A stretch of 64,000 bases of DNA from an uncultured Collinsella sp. (GCA_958403395.1 CATXXF010000005.1:1-64000), one strand, 5' to 3'; counted from the first letter of the stretch, positions 7,244 through 15,828 are shown. Made by a program: numbers and translations. The notes: generated by a model not told the origin, from the letters alone.

Positions 7244-8845
7244 TTAGCCCAGACGCGGGAACAGCGGCTCGCCCTTCTCGACGGGCTGACCACCGGCAAG
7301 CAGGCCCCAAGCGCAAATGCCCTTGAGGTCGTCGCTCGCGGCCTCATCCTCGCAGGACAGGCGGCGCAGGGCCTCGGCAGAAGTCTGGGGCATGAGCGGC
7401 ATCAGCAGGTGAGCGGCAATGCGGATGGCCTCGAGCAGGTTGTAGATCACAAACGCCAGCTCGTCAGCCTTGGCCTCGTCCTTGGCAAGCGCCCAAGGCT
7501 CGGAGTCCTCGATGTAGTGGTTGGCGGCATGGATGAGCTCCATGACCTCGTCCTTAGCTCCACCGTAATCGAGCACGTCCATCTTGGCCATGTAGCGATC
7601 GACCAGGCCGTCGGCAATCTTTGCCAGCGGGTTGTCGAACGCATCGAACGACGCGGGCTTGGCGGGCGCGCAACCGTCGAAGTACTTGCCGCTCATGTTG
7701 AGCGAACGCGAGATAAGGTTGCCCCAGCTGTTGGCCAGGTCGGCGTTGTAGACCTGCTCCATGCGCTCGAAGCTGATGGCGCCGTCGGTGCCGGGCACCA
7801 CGTCGGTCATAAAGTAATAGCGATAGCCCTCAACGCCCAGCATGTCGATAACATCCTGCGGAGCAATAGCGTTACCGCGGCTCTTGGACATCTTCTCGGC
7901 CTTACCGGTCTCGGCATTGCGCACGGTCAGGAAGCCGTGGGCAAAGACGTGCTCGGGCAGGGCCTCGCCAATGGCCATGAGCATGGCGGGCCAAATGACG
8001 CAGTGGAAGCGGATGATGTCCTTGCCCACGATGTGGAACTGCGCGGGCCAGCGATAGGCCAGCTCGGCACGGGCCTCGTCGGTGTCGACACCGTAGCCGA
8101 CGGCCGTCATATAGTTGAGCAGCGCGTCGAACCACACGTAGGTCACATGGCCCTCGTCGAACGGGACCTTGATGCCCCAGTCAAAGCTCGTACGGCTCAC
8201 GGAAAGGTCGTTGAGGCCGCCTTCGACAAAGCTGCGCACCTCGTTCATGCGGAACGCGGGCTCAACAAAATCGGGGTGCTCGTCATAGAGCTTGAGCAGC
8301 TTGTCCTGGAACGCAGAGAGCTTAAAGAAGTAGGACTCCTCCTGCACGCGCTCGAGCGGGCGGTGGCAATCGGGGCACAGGTGCTGGCCGACGCTGCCGT
8401 ACTCTTCGTCGCCCTTCTGGACCTGCGTATCGGTAAAGTAGGTCTCGTCGGGCACGCAGTACCAGCCGTCGTAGCTGCCCTTATACAGGTAGCCGGACTC
8501 CTTCATGCGCTCCCACAGATACTGCACGGCGTGATGCTGGCGCGGCTCGGTGGTACGAATGAAGTCGTCGTTGGAGATCTCGAGCTTGCTCCAAAGCTCC
8601 TTGAAGTGCGGAGCCTGGCTGTCGGTCCACTCCTGCGGCGTCATGTTGTGCTTGGCTGCAGCCTCGGCGACCTTCTCGCCGTGCTCGTCCATGCCAGTCA
8701 GGAACTTGACGTTATAGCCGGCGGAGCGACGATAGCGAGCCTGGACGTCGGCGATGATGGTGGAATAAGCCGTGCCCAGGTGCGGATCGGCGTTGACGTA
8801 GTAGATGGGCGTCGTGATAAAGAACGAAGGCTTGCTTTGATCCAT
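7244..8845 (-). CDS. metG: methionyl-tRNA synthetase
   Basis: Class I synthetase that charges initiator and elongator tRNA-Met. The HIGH-equivalent PHLGTAYS lies near residue 21, a CPDC half zinc knuckle near 138, the KMSKS loop (EKMSKSRGN) near 308, and an anticodon-binding helical domain at the C-terminus. The 533 residues end without the C-terminal tRNA-binding (EMAP-like) domain of longer bacterial MetRS, which is common in this subfamily. It lies downstream of rsmI on the same strand (69-bp gap). Confidence 0.97.
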   Translation of the reverse strand: MDQSKPSFFITTPIYYVNADPHLGTAYSTIIADVQARYRRSAGYNVKFLTGMDEHGEKVAEAAAKHNMTPQEWTDSQAPHFKELWSKLEISNDDFIRTTEPRQHHAVQYLWERMKESGYLYKGSYDGWYCVPDETYFTDTQVQKGDEEYGSVGQHLCPDCHRPLERVQEESYFFKLSAFQDKLLKLYDEHPDFVEPAFRMNEVRSFVEGGLNDLSVSRTSFDWGIKVPFDEGHVTYVWFDALLNYMTAVGYGVDTDEARAELAYRWPAQFHIVGKDIIRFHCVIWPAMLMAIGEALPEHVFAHGFLTVRNAETGKAEKMSKSRGNAIAPQDVIDMLGVEGYRYYFMTDVVPGTDGAISFERMEQVYNADLANSWGNLISRSLNMSGKYFDGCAPAKPASFDAFDNPLAKIADGLVDRYMAKMDVLDYGGAKDEVMELIHAANHYIEDSEPWALAKDEAKADELAFVIYNLLEAIRIAAHLLMPLMPQTSAEALRRLSCEDEAASDDLKGICAWGLLAGGQPVEKGEPLFPRLG

Positions 8846-8914
8846 GGGGTTTGTCCTCCAGAAAAACGTTGCATACAGGGGATGATTCTAGCGCAAGGGC
8901 TGGATATCCTCCAT

Positions 8915-9793
8915 CTATTGCATATCGAGCACCATGGCATAGACATCGCGCTTGCGGCGCGAGTACTTCTGCGACAGGCGCTTTGCCACCGCGGAGGCGG
9001 GCTCCCCCTCCTCGAGCGCGGTGCGAATGTCCTCGCGCAGGGCTTCGTCGGGGTCGGCCGCTGCGGCTCCAACCGACGCGATGCCGGCCTCCTCGTCCTC
9101 GCTCGGCGGCGCGATGACCAGCGCGATCTCGCCCTTTACCTCGCCACGGGCACGCAGCTCCTCGGTTATCTGGGCGGCGGATCCACGCAAGACTTCCTCG
9201 TGCAGTTTGGTGAGCTCGCGGCAGACGGCGACATCGCGCTGGGGGAAGACCTCGGCCACGGCCTCGAGCGTCGCGACGATGCGATGTGGAGACTCGTAGA
9301 AGATGAGCGCGCCGGGGACGACGGCAAGGCGCTGCAGTCGGCGCACGCGGTCGCCGTGCTTGCGACCCAAAAAGCCTTCGAAGAAGAAATGCTCGCAGGG
9401 AATACCGGACGATACGAGCGCCGTGACGCAAGCAGAGGGACCGGGAATAACCTCGACAGGCACATCCGCCTCGCGCGCCGCCTCAACCAAAGCCTGGCCG
9501 GGATCAGACACACTCGGCATACCGGCGTCCGAGGCAAAAGCGAGGGTCTCCCCCGCCAGCAGGCGGTCGACCAGGCCAGCTGCGCGACTTGCGATCACAT
9601 TCTCGTCGCAACGAACGAGCGGCTTGGAGATGCCTAGGTGCATCAGCAACTTTGAGGTCACACGCGTGTCCTCGCAGCAGATGGCATCGGCGGCGGCAAA
9701 GGCCTCGCCAACGCGCGGGGACAGGTCGCCCAGATTGCCGATGGGCGTACCGACCACATAAAGTTTGCCCGTACGGGCGCTGTTTTGCGTCAT
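8915..9793 (-). CDS. rsmI: 16S rRNA cytidine-1402 2'-O-methyltransferase RsmI
   Basis: Tetrapyrrole-methylase-fold enzyme that methylates C1402 in the 30S decoding centre. GTPIGNLGD (near 15), CEDTRVTSKLL (near 40), SDAGMPSVSDPG (near 88) and FYESPHRI (near 160) are the family blocks. The last 50 residues (SAVAKRLSQKYSRRKRDVYAM) form the RsmI C-terminal helical domain. Its start is 6 bp from the end of the GH5-like gene on the same strand, so the two are probably cotranscribed. Confidence 0.96.
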   Translation of the reverse strand: MTQNSARTGKLYVVGTPIGNLGDLSPRVGEAFAAADAICCEDTRVTSKLLMHLGISKPLVRCDENVIASRAAGLVDRLLAGETLAFASDAGMPSVSDPGQALVEAAREADVPVEVIPGPSACVTALVSSGIPCEHFFFEGFLGRKHGDRVRRLQRLAVVPGALIFYESPHRIVATLEAVAEVFPQRDVAVCRELTKLHEEVLRGSAAQITEELRARGEVKGEIALVIAPPSEDEEAGIASVGAAAADPDEALREDIRTALEEGEPASAVAKRLSQKYSRRKRDVYAMVLDMQ

Positions 9794-9799
9794 ATCAAC

Positions 9800-10861
9800 C
9801 TATTCAATCATGCCGCGCTCGAGCGTACCGAGTGCCGCGCGGGCGTCCCATGCTGCAATACGCTTCTCGGTCTTCCACGTTTGGAAGAACCAGCCAGCCG
9901 CCGGCGCAAACGAAGCCAGCTGGTTGGCGATAAACACGCGCTCGTAGGCATTGCGGCCCTCGGGCGTAACCGACGAGTTGGCAAAGATCGCCGCGCCCGA
10001 CCATTCGCCCACCAAAACGGGGAACCCAGTTGCGACCGCCTCTTTGAGCTCACGCTTGTTGCGCGAAATCGCCGTCGTCAGACCACGCGGGCTCGTGATG
10101 TCGAGCGCATACTCGTCGCGGTAATGGTACAGGTGAAGGTCCATGTAGACGTTCTTGTACTTGGCACCGCGCATAAAGTGCTTCCACTCGCCAGGGTGTC
10201 CCGAAGAAGAAAAGACGACAATCTTGTCCTCGGGCATATACGAACGGACGAGCTCGTACGCGTCACGATAGAAGTTGCGCAGGTAGTGCGCCGGAATACC
10301 GTCCGTCATGGTAAAGAGGCTCTTGCGTACGCTCATCTGCGGCGTATCCAACAGCTCGATGCCCAGCAGGCTCCCGGCCTCACCATAGCGATCGGCCAGG
10401 CGCTCGAGCACATCGAGCGCAACGTGACGGCCGTTGGTAGACGAATGCCACTCGGCAACAGCCTCCGGCGTGGTGGGCGAATCGTTGGAATCACCCTGAC
10501 CGCCGGGTACAGTCGCCAAATCGAGCAGTACGCGGATGTTGTACTTATCGGCCCACTCAATAGCACGGTCGATATAATCGACGACCGAGATGTAGGAAGC
10601 GTCGGACTCCTGCGAGCCAAAGGCATACCAGGGCACCGGCAGGCGCACGGCGTTGAGACCGATCTGCGCCATACGGCGAAAATCGTCCTCACTCACAAAC
10701 GTCTCGTAATGGCGACGCATGCGCTCGTTATAGGCAGCGGTGCCCATGGCCTCCTGCAGCTCGGCTGCATTGGATGCTCCGGTCGCTGCATAGAGCGACG
10801 GGGTCACCCAGGGCTCGGGAATAAACCAGCCAGAGAGATTAACGCCGAGAATCCTCTCCAT
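9800..10861 (-). CDS. GH5-like (exo-beta-1,3-glucanase type) protein lacking the acid/base residue
   Basis: 353 aa (beta/alpha)8-type protein. The N-terminus GVNLSGWFIPEPWVTPSLY strongly resembles GH5 exo-beta-1,3-glucanases. The nucleophile block PVLVGEWSGA is intact, with E286. At the position where the family has a conserved Asn-Glu-Pro (acid/base Glu), this protein reads GIELLDTPQ, with D172-T173-P174. No signal peptide is seen, so it is probably cytoplasmic. I start at the ATG preceded by AAGGGGG rather than 39 codons upstream. It may be an altered or inactive glycosidase. Confidence 0.8.
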   Translation of the reverse strand: MERILGVNLSGWFIPEPWVTPSLYAATGASNAAELQEAMGTAAYNERMRRHYETFVSEDDFRRMAQIGLNAVRLPVPWYAFGSQESDASYISVVDYIDRAIEWADKYNIRVLLDLATVPGGQGDSNDSPTTPEAVAEWHSSTNGRHVALDVLERLADRYGEAGSLLGIELLDTPQMSVRKSLFTMTDGIPAHYLRNFYRDAYELVRSYMPEDKIVVFSSSGHPGEWKHFMRGAKYKNVYMDLHLYHYRDEYALDITSPRGLTTAISRNKRELKEAVATGFPVLVGEWSGAAIFANSSVTPEGRNAYERVFIANQLASFAPAAGWFFQTWKTEKRIAAWDARAALGTLERGMIE

Positions 10862-11054
10862 CACGGCCCCCTTCGAATCGCGCAGGTCGAGCCTGCATCG
10901 TATTGCATAGGAAAAGTATCGTTTTGAGTATACCCGCGCGTGCGGACAGGCGACCGAACGGTCTACAAAGTGGCGCAAAAGTGGGAGGAATGTCCGGGCA
11001 GACGGGCCCGAGATGGCGCGCCGAAATGTACACGCGCGCCGGAAGTAGGCGACC

Positions 11055-11302
11055 GGAAAGCGTGCCCCGTTTTTTCACAAGAGACTGGGGTGTATTTTCC
11101 GTTCAAAGCCTCAACCGGAAAGCGCATCCCGTTCTGAGCGCGGGATCTGGGACGCAGTTTCCGCCAAGGGCCGCAAAAGGAAAGCATGTCCCATTCTGAC
11201 GCCGGATTCCGGTCCACACTTTCCCAAACAGGCTCAAAGCGGAAAGCGTATCCCGCTCTGAAGCCAAATTCCGGGATGCAGTTTCCGCAGGAGCCCTCGG
11301 TA
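11055..11302. repeat. four tandem 62-bp hairpin units
   Basis: GGAAAGC begins units at 11055, 11117, 11179 and 11241, an exact 62-bp period. In each unit the left arm (such as GGAAAGCGTATCCCG) pairs with a right arm (such as CGGGATGCAGTTTCC). Arms differ between units with compensating changes, while connecting sequence diverges. A degenerate fifth unit may start near 10983. The stretch 10862-10980 between the GH5-like start and the array shows no gene. Open frames across the array are not credible because 62 is not a multiple of three. Confidence 0.8.
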
Positions 11303-11485
11303 AAAGAAAAGGACCCCTTTGCAGAGGTCCTAGTCAATTCAAGGTGGCGGGGAAGGAAATCGCGCCCTCGCTCCGCGCGTGCGGGCCGCTGCGGCGCTTC
11401 GCGCCTTGCGAGCTCCGCTGGCAAACGCTCACGCGTTTACTCAGCTCCGCGCCCTCACGGGGTTCGATTCCGTGTGGGGGCCACA
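11301..11485. repeat. tRNA-Phe tail element, 185-bp unit
   Basis: TAAAAGAAAAGG at 11301 recurs at 11486 (185-bp period). The unit contains a terminator copy, a slightly altered copy of the tRNA-Phe 3' end (11343-11362), a diverged core (11363-11454) that keeps the hairpin plan (GGCGC-TTC-GCGCC; AAACGC-TCAC-GCGTTT), and an inverted T-arm GGGGTTCGATTCC at 11458 with the host T-loop, followed by a GGGGGCCA end. Confidence 0.8.
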
Positions 11486-11493
11486 TAAAAGAA

Positions 11494-11517
11494 AAGGGCC
11501 CCTTTGCAGAGGTCCTT
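11494..11517 (-). terminator. tRNA-Phe terminator
   Basis: The minus-strand stem AAGGACCTCT/AGGGGCCCTT, with GCAA loop and one mismatch, is followed by TTCTTTT. The copy near 11310-11330 has a fully paired stem. Confidence 0.7.
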
Positions 11518-11529
11518 ATCAAGTCAAGG

Positions 11530-11602
<73 letters not shown>

Positions 11603-11636
11603 ATTTGAGGTGTGCCTTGTTTCAAGGCTTGATTAG

Positions 11637-11664
11637 TATAACCAAGGACGCGCTCCGGTCAACC
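11637..11664 (-). promoter_or_regulatory. tRNA-Phe promoter
   Basis: On the minus strand TTGACC, a 16-bp spacer and TATACT lie about 35 bp upstream of the mature tRNA. Confidence 0.6.
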
Positions 11665-11737
11665 GAGAATTTTAAAAAAGTTTTTGAGCACGACATCGGC
11701 CACGATCTCGCTCCTATAGAACGGCACGTCAGAAGCA

Positions 11738-12025
11738 TCAACCGACCGCAAGAAGTTTTTCACTCAGGGCCGCACGGGCAAACTCACTTGGCGTCATCCC
11801 CTCGGCAGCCGCCCGTCGACGAATAGCCTCCTTCATTCCCAGAGGAATCTTGACCGATAGCGTTGCCGTTCCCTCACCTGAGAGTGGAGGCCGTCCATGC
11901 ACGATTCCGCCAACGGTGTGTTCGCCATCCGGAAACTCTCCGCGCTCGTACGACTCACACCACGCGTCAATCATTTCATCCGTTACAACCTGACCACTAG
12001 CGGTCGTATATGTCTCGCCCATCAT
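11738..12025 (-). CDS. CopG/ribbon-helix-helix antitoxin
   Basis: 95 aa. The C-terminal third (ATLSVKIPLGMKEAIRRRAA, then EGMTPSEFARAALSEKL) is a ribbon-helix-helix DNA-binding domain. The N-terminal half (GQVVTDEMIDAWCESYERGE) is the kind of extension seen in antitoxins paired with BrnT-like or RelE-like toxins. The tandem ATGATG start overlaps the TGA of the upstream toxin gene, giving translational coupling. It probably neutralises that toxin and represses at the palindrome at 12312. Confidence 0.82.
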   Translation of the reverse strand: MMGETYTTASGQVVTDEMIDAWCESYERGEFPDGEHTVGGIVHGRPPLSGEGTATLSVKIPLGMKEAIRRRAAAEGMTPSEFARAALSEKLLAVG

Positions 12026-12288
12026 CGACCCCTTTGCCGAGCTCGCTCGATCTCTTGCCAGAATTTCTTCTGAACCGGAGACAAGGCATGAATAATGAGC
12101 CATCCACGAATAAGTTCGACCGCAACGAGCTCCACACTCCGTCCGTCCGGAAGCCATCCAATCGCAAGCCATCTCGGCGGATCGTCTTCCGACTCGCGAC
12201 GAATGCACTCGGTAACCGCAAGCCAAGCGCTAAGCACCTGCTTTTCCGTCAGGTGCTTTTTGGCGTTGGGATGAATCTCGACATCCAT
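12022..12288 (-). CDS. BrnT-like toxin candidate
   Basis: 88 aa, placed first in a two-gene operon with a CopG antitoxin, as in brnTA. The segment PPRWLAIGWLPDGRSVELV followed by GWLIIHALSPVQKKFWQEIE resembles the BrnT beta-sheet and its C-terminal helix. BrnT members are RelE-fold ribonucleases. The N-terminus (MDVEIHPNAKKHLTEKQV) differs from classical BrnT, so assignment rests on context plus weak similarity. GGAGGAG lies 5 bp before the ATG. Confidence 0.68.
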   Translation of the reverse strand: MDVEIHPNAKKHLTEKQVLSAWLAVTECIRRESEDDPPRWLAIGWLPDGRSVELVAVELIRGWLIIHALSPVQKKFWQEIERARQRGR

Positions 12289-12311
12289 GCATCTCCTCCC
12301 CCATCTTACCC

Positions 12312-12330
12312 AATTTCGTATGACGAAATT
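12312..12330 (-). promoter_or_regulatory. operator palindrome of the toxin-antitoxin pair
   Basis: AATTTCGT and ACGAAATT are perfect inverted 8-mers separated by ATG, 23 bp upstream of the toxin start. A TAAGAT -10-like hexamer sits between palindrome and gene. Position and symmetry fit a ribbon-helix-helix autorepressor site. Confidence 0.65.
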
Positions 12331-12346
12331 CCGCTGTCGCCAATTC

Positions 12347-12727
12347 TTAAGCCGGCACGCGTTGAAGAACAGCGGACGAAACAATGATTGAAGGGCGTTC
12401 GAGTGCCGCCCAGGCACCGGGACAGGAACACATACGCCAAGGGCGTACGTTTTCGTAGCATGCGAGGACATTGCCGCTGCGATCGATAAAGGCAATGTCG
12501 ATGGGATAGGCCATAAAGCAGGTGTGAACCGAGGAACAGCGCGGAAACGCCATGACAAGCGGCAGTCCGCTGGCGGCAATTGGCCGCCGTCCCAGCATGC
12601 CGCGCAGACGCACGGTAAACGACTCCGCCACCACAAACTCGGCCGGCGTCCAACCCAACCTGTTGAGCGCCCGCGCGTAGGCGATATAGGACGAGACCGC
12701 GGTCACATGACCACCCCCGGACGCCAT
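12347..12727 (-). CDS. DUF192 family protein
   Basis: 126 aa with the DUF192 blocks SFTVRLRGMLGRRP (near 36) and VHTCFMAYPIDIAFIDRSG (near 67). The family's molecular role is unestablished. Many members are secreted, but no signal peptide is visible here. It is the last gene of the Tad locus and overlaps the preceding TadE gene by 25 bp if the ATG at 12727 is used. A GTG at 12706, overlapping the TadE stop as ATGTGA, is an equally good start. Confidence 0.85.
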   Translation of the reverse strand: MASGGGHVTAVSSYIAYARALNRLGWTPAEFVVAESFTVRLRGMLGRRPIAASGLPLVMAFPRCSSVHTCFMAYPIDIAFIDRSGNVLACYENVRPWRMCSCPGAWAALERPSIIVSSAVLQRVPA

Positions 12728-13179
12728 GGATCGACCGTCACCGCACGTTCATGCGTGAGCACGGCCGGCGCCCCCAGGGAAACGCCGGCGATGCTCAGCA
12801 AACTCGGCCACGGCTCGTAGTGCATGGTGCAGGTATAGGTCCTAAACGTGCCAGAAAGAGAGAGCAGGCCGCCATCCGATGACGCCGCGCCTTGCTCGCT
12901 CGAGACCTCGACCTGTAGGTCATATCCCTCCATGGCATCCTGAATCTGAGCTTGAACGGTCGCGGAAGCGTCAATGGAGCTCTCGTCACCCTCCCCGCCC
13001 GGCGCCACAGCGTGCGCAAGCACGATGTCGGGCACCACGCGGTCGAAGCGCGCGACCGCGCCTGCAAAGATCATGACGTTGTACGCGACGAGAGCCAGCA
13101 CGAGCAGGACAGGCGTGACCACGGCCATCTCGACCGTCGCCTGGGCACGCTCCTCGCGCAAGCCCGCGCGAATGCCCAT
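12703..13179 (-). CDS. TadE-like pseudopilin (second copy)
   Basis: 158 aa with the TadE hallmark: a charged leader (GLREERAQATVEM) directly followed by a hydrophobic helix (AVVTPVLLVLALVAYNVMIF) at about residues 15-40. The rest is predicted extracytoplasmic. TadE-type proteins are minor pseudopilins of Flp pili, cleaved by a TadV-type peptidase before the ATVE-like segment. The start overlaps the upstream stop as TAATG, so it is translationally coupled to the TadG-like gene. Confidence 0.85.
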   Translation of the reverse strand: MGIRAGLREERAQATVEMAVVTPVLLVLALVAYNVMIFAGAVARFDRVVPDIVLAHAVAPGGEGDESSIDASATVQAQIQDAMEGYDLQVEVSSEQGAASSDGGLLSLSGTFRTYTCTMHYEPWPSLLSIAGVSLGAPAVLTHERAVTVDPWRPGVVM

Positions 13180-15344
13180 TACGACCCACCGCCAAAAGCT
13201 CCCACCAGCGTGGCAACATCGACAGTGAGCGGGATGGAGCGGCCACCGGGCAGCGGGATCTCCGCAAGCGTGAACACCGCGCTGCTGATGGTGCGCTCGA
13301 CGTGATATTCCAAGGCCTCGCAAAGTGCCTTGGGGTCAGTCACGCCCAAGGGGATTTTTCGCAGGGTATCTTGAGTTTTGGAGATGCCTGCGATATCGGA
13401 CCCCGGACTTTTGATGACATTGGCGGTATCGGTCAGCACCGGTTTTCTCAGACGCAAATCGCACGGTTCGAGTCCCAGCGCCGCCACGGAGGACGAAACG
13501 GTGTCACCGAGCCAGGACGCGATGGAGCCCAACGCGCCGCTACCCCCTCCCAAGCCACCGATCAGCTCTCCCATAAGCTCGTCAGCCGCACCCTGGATGT
13601 CTCCGTACCCCACAAGCAGGCGGCCCCAAACATCCATAACGCCGTCGAGCACGCCGGCAACGCCGCCCGAACGCTCCTCCAGCGTCGAGAAGAAACGCGC
13701 GAGCACGTTGTTCTGCGCGGTCGCATCGTCGGGCGCCAGCACTGCAGCAGAAATTGCACCACGATCGCCAAGCTCAACTGCCGTGTTAAACGAAGAGTTG
13801 AGCTCGTCGGGACCGGAGGTGGCGCCCGAGACCGCAAAGGCGACCACGCCGTTGCGACCGGGCGGGGCGATGCGCGGGCGCTCACCGGAAAGTTCTTTGA
13901 TGGCGGTATCGAACGCATTGCTCGCACGGTCAGCTTCGTCCTCGGTCTGACGCTCGAACTCAAGCTCCTTGTTGCGACAGTCGACGTAGTCCTCCAGGGC
14001 GTCTTTAAACTTGTCAAAGTGATACTCGAAACCGTTTTCGATAGAGGTTGAAGGCGCCGCAACAGCACCAAGCGACGAAACGCCAAAATGGCATTTGCTG
14101 CATTTATCCTGCCCATCGTAATCGGCAACCGAAGCAAATCCGCTCGGCGTTCCTTTCTTATAGTTAGGGCAGGTCGTTCCGTAATGCAGATACGCCTTGC
14201 CATCGTTCACGCTAGTCGGCCACACTGCATCGGTGTAGAGCTCGGTCGCCCGAACCTCATCAGAGTTGCGCGGCAGCAGCGGAATATAGGAGGAAACCCT
14301 GTCTCCGTTCTCGGTTATATATGCCCGATCGACCTCCGCGCTCGCATAGGTATAAAACGCCTTACGCGCCGCAGACTCGGCCTTCATCTCGACACTCGAG
14401 CCTTGGGGCTTCTCATTTGTCAGACGCCAATGGTAGTAGTCCTTCGCGCGATCAAGGGCAACTTGAGGCTCCCACGTAACGCTCGATGAGTAATGCGGGT
14501 TTTGAACACCGGAGAGATCCGTTAGGCTTTTTGCGCGCTCCCACATACACGAACAGCTGCCGACCGAACCTTTATCCGATCCACCGCAATCCGCTAGCCA
14601 GGCACGCTCTTTGGTCTTCGCCGTCTCCTCCGATGCTTTTTGTAGCTCCTCGGCCGCGCGCTCCAGATCTTCCGACGCATCTTTAATGGCATCGGTCGAG
14701 ATTTCGGATCCTTCGAGCGCAACAAAATCCGACTCGGATGTCCTGGGCACGGCAAGCGCCGTACCGGTATAGGTCACACCGTCGGTATCCTGCGCCGATA
14801 CTGCCTGCATGGCACGCGCGGCAACCAGGTACGGCAAGGCAGTCTCAATCTTTTGCAGGCCCTTTGCCGCACTTTTGGCAAACTTGTTACGTGTTTTAAT
14901 GATCTGGGTTCCCGTATCAATGATATCGCTGCCGACAACCTCGGCACCTGGAATGAGAATGGCAACCAAGCCGGTGCCGATCGTGGCAAACCCCGCCAGG
15001 CCCAAACTCAAAATGCTCGCATCCACCACCGTGGCGGCCGTGTGATAGGACGACACCACGTTGGCGCCCGCCAGTGCACCGCTATCGGCCGCCACCTGGG
15101 TATCTCCGGCGCGCGACATGCTCCATATCGCCGCGGTCGACGAAAACAGCAGCGTAAGCACCGCCAGAATGACAACCGCAGAGGAGAGCGTGGTATAGGC
15201 CCCGTCTTCGATAAACAAGTCGATACCGGCACGGCCCATAAAGCCGCCCCGCTTGCGGCGAGCGCCTGGTCGACGGCGAGCCGCAAACCCTTGCGTCACC
15301 CGCAGCAGGCAGCGCCTAATCCCATGCAGCAATCCATGAATCAT
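13179..15344 (-). CDS. large TadG-like Tad-locus protein with cysteine-rich insert
   Basis: 721 aa. After a basic cytoplasmic N-terminus comes IEDGAYTTLSSAVVILAVLT (near 46), a TadE/TadG-like membrane entry, then SRAGDTQVAADSGALAGANV, typical of TadG ('Flp pilus-assembly TadE/G-like'). A long helical, Ala-rich extracellular region follows. Unusual is a cysteine-rich middle with ADCGGSDKGSVGSCSCMWE (near 265), TTCPNYKKG (near 370) and DKCSKCHFG (near 390), suggestive of disulfides or a metal site. GGAGGGAG precedes the ATG. No von Willebrand A domain is recognised. Confidence 0.8.
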   Translation of the reverse strand: MIHGLLHGIRRCLLRVTQGFAARRRPGARRKRGGFMGRAGIDLFIEDGAYTTLSSAVVILAVLTLLFSSTAAIWSMSRAGDTQVAADSGALAGANVVSSYHTAATVVDASILSLGLAGFATIGTGLVAILIPGAEVVGSDIIDTGTQIIKTRNKFAKSAAKGLQKIETALPYLVAARAMQAVSAQDTDGVTYTGTALAVPRTSESDFVALEGSEISTDAIKDASEDLERAAEELQKASEETAKTKERAWLADCGGSDKGSVGSCSCMWERAKSLTDLSGVQNPHYSSSVTWEPQVALDRAKDYYHWRLTNEKPQGSSVEMKAESAARKAFYTYASAEVDRAYITENGDRVSSYIPLLPRNSDEVRATELYTDAVWPTSVNDGKAYLHYGTTCPNYKKGTPSGFASVADYDGQDKCSKCHFGVSSLGAVAAPSTSIENGFEYHFDKFKDALEDYVDCRNKELEFERQTEDEADRASNAFDTAIKELSGERPRIAPPGRNGVVAFAVSGATSGPDELNSSFNTAVELGDRGAISAAVLAPDDATAQNNVLARFFSTLEERSGGVAGVLDGVMDVWGRLLVGYGDIQGAADELMGELIGGLGGGSGALGSIASWLGDTVSSSVAALGLEPCDLRLRKPVLTDTANVIKSPGSDIAGISKTQDTLRKIPLGVTDPKALCEALEYHVERTISSAVFTLAEIPLPGGRSIPLTVDVATLVGAFGGGS

Positions 15345-15828
15345 AATCTCCCTCCAGCCATTCGGGACGCGATCGATACGAGACGTCGACCTTGAGCTCG
15401 ACATAGCCGCCCTCACCCGCACTGCCCATGGCCCGCGCGAATGCACCGATCACGGGCAGCGGCTTAACCTCGCCGGCAACAGACACGGACGAAACGCCGC
15501 CGGCACCGGCCCGCCCTAACTCGATATCCCACGACAGCGACCCGCCGGCATGAAAAATCGAGACGTTGGGCACCGCGGCAAGTCTGCGGCGAGTGAACTC
15601 CTTAAGGTCATCGTCGTCCTCCACCGTCGTCGTGGTCATAAGCCGCGCGGTCTCGGCGGCGGCAGACTCCATGACCGCGCGCGTATAGAGCAGGCACACC
15701 GGCTGCAACGCGAGCAAGATAAGCGTCAAAAACGTCGGCAGCAAAAAGGCGGCCTCGACCGTAGACTGCGCCCGATCCTCGCACGCGATATCAATACAGA
15801 GCGATGTCCTTGGCACCCGTCGCGGCAT
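15316..15828 (-). CDS. TadE-like pseudopilin
   Basis: 170 aa with ACEDRAQSTVEAAFLLPTFL followed by a hydrophobic helix (residues about 15-45), the TadE signature, then a soluble extracytoplasmic domain. The start is uncertain: ATG at 15828 overlaps the upstream pilin gene by 38 bp and has no good ribosome binding site, so initiation may be by coupling or at a downstream codon. Its 3' end overlaps the TadG-like start by 29 bp. Confidence 0.82.
   Translation of the reverse strand: MPRRVPRTSLCIDIACEDRAQSTVEAAFLLPTFLTLILLALQPVCLLYTRAVMESAAAETARLMTTTTVEDDDDLKEFTRRRLAAVPNVSIFHAGGSLSWDIELGRAGAGGVSSVSVAGEVKPLPVIGAFARAMGSAGEGGYVELKVDVSYRSRPEWLEGDYDSWIAAWD

Noticed and set aside
7181..9637. 818-codon plus-strand frame across metG and rsmI
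   Set aside because: Antisense shadow spanning two clear minus-strand genes and their gap; composition is that of mirrored codons.
11055..11302. CRISPR array
   Set aside because: Units are contiguous diverged hairpins of 62 bp without identical repeats alternating with unique spacers, and no cas genes are present.
10963..11424. 153-codon minus-strand frame through the 62-bp repeats and tRNA-Phe tail copy
   Set aside because: The repeat period is not a multiple of three, so each unit is read in a different frame, and the frame runs into tRNA-derived sequence; no ribosome binding site or family match.
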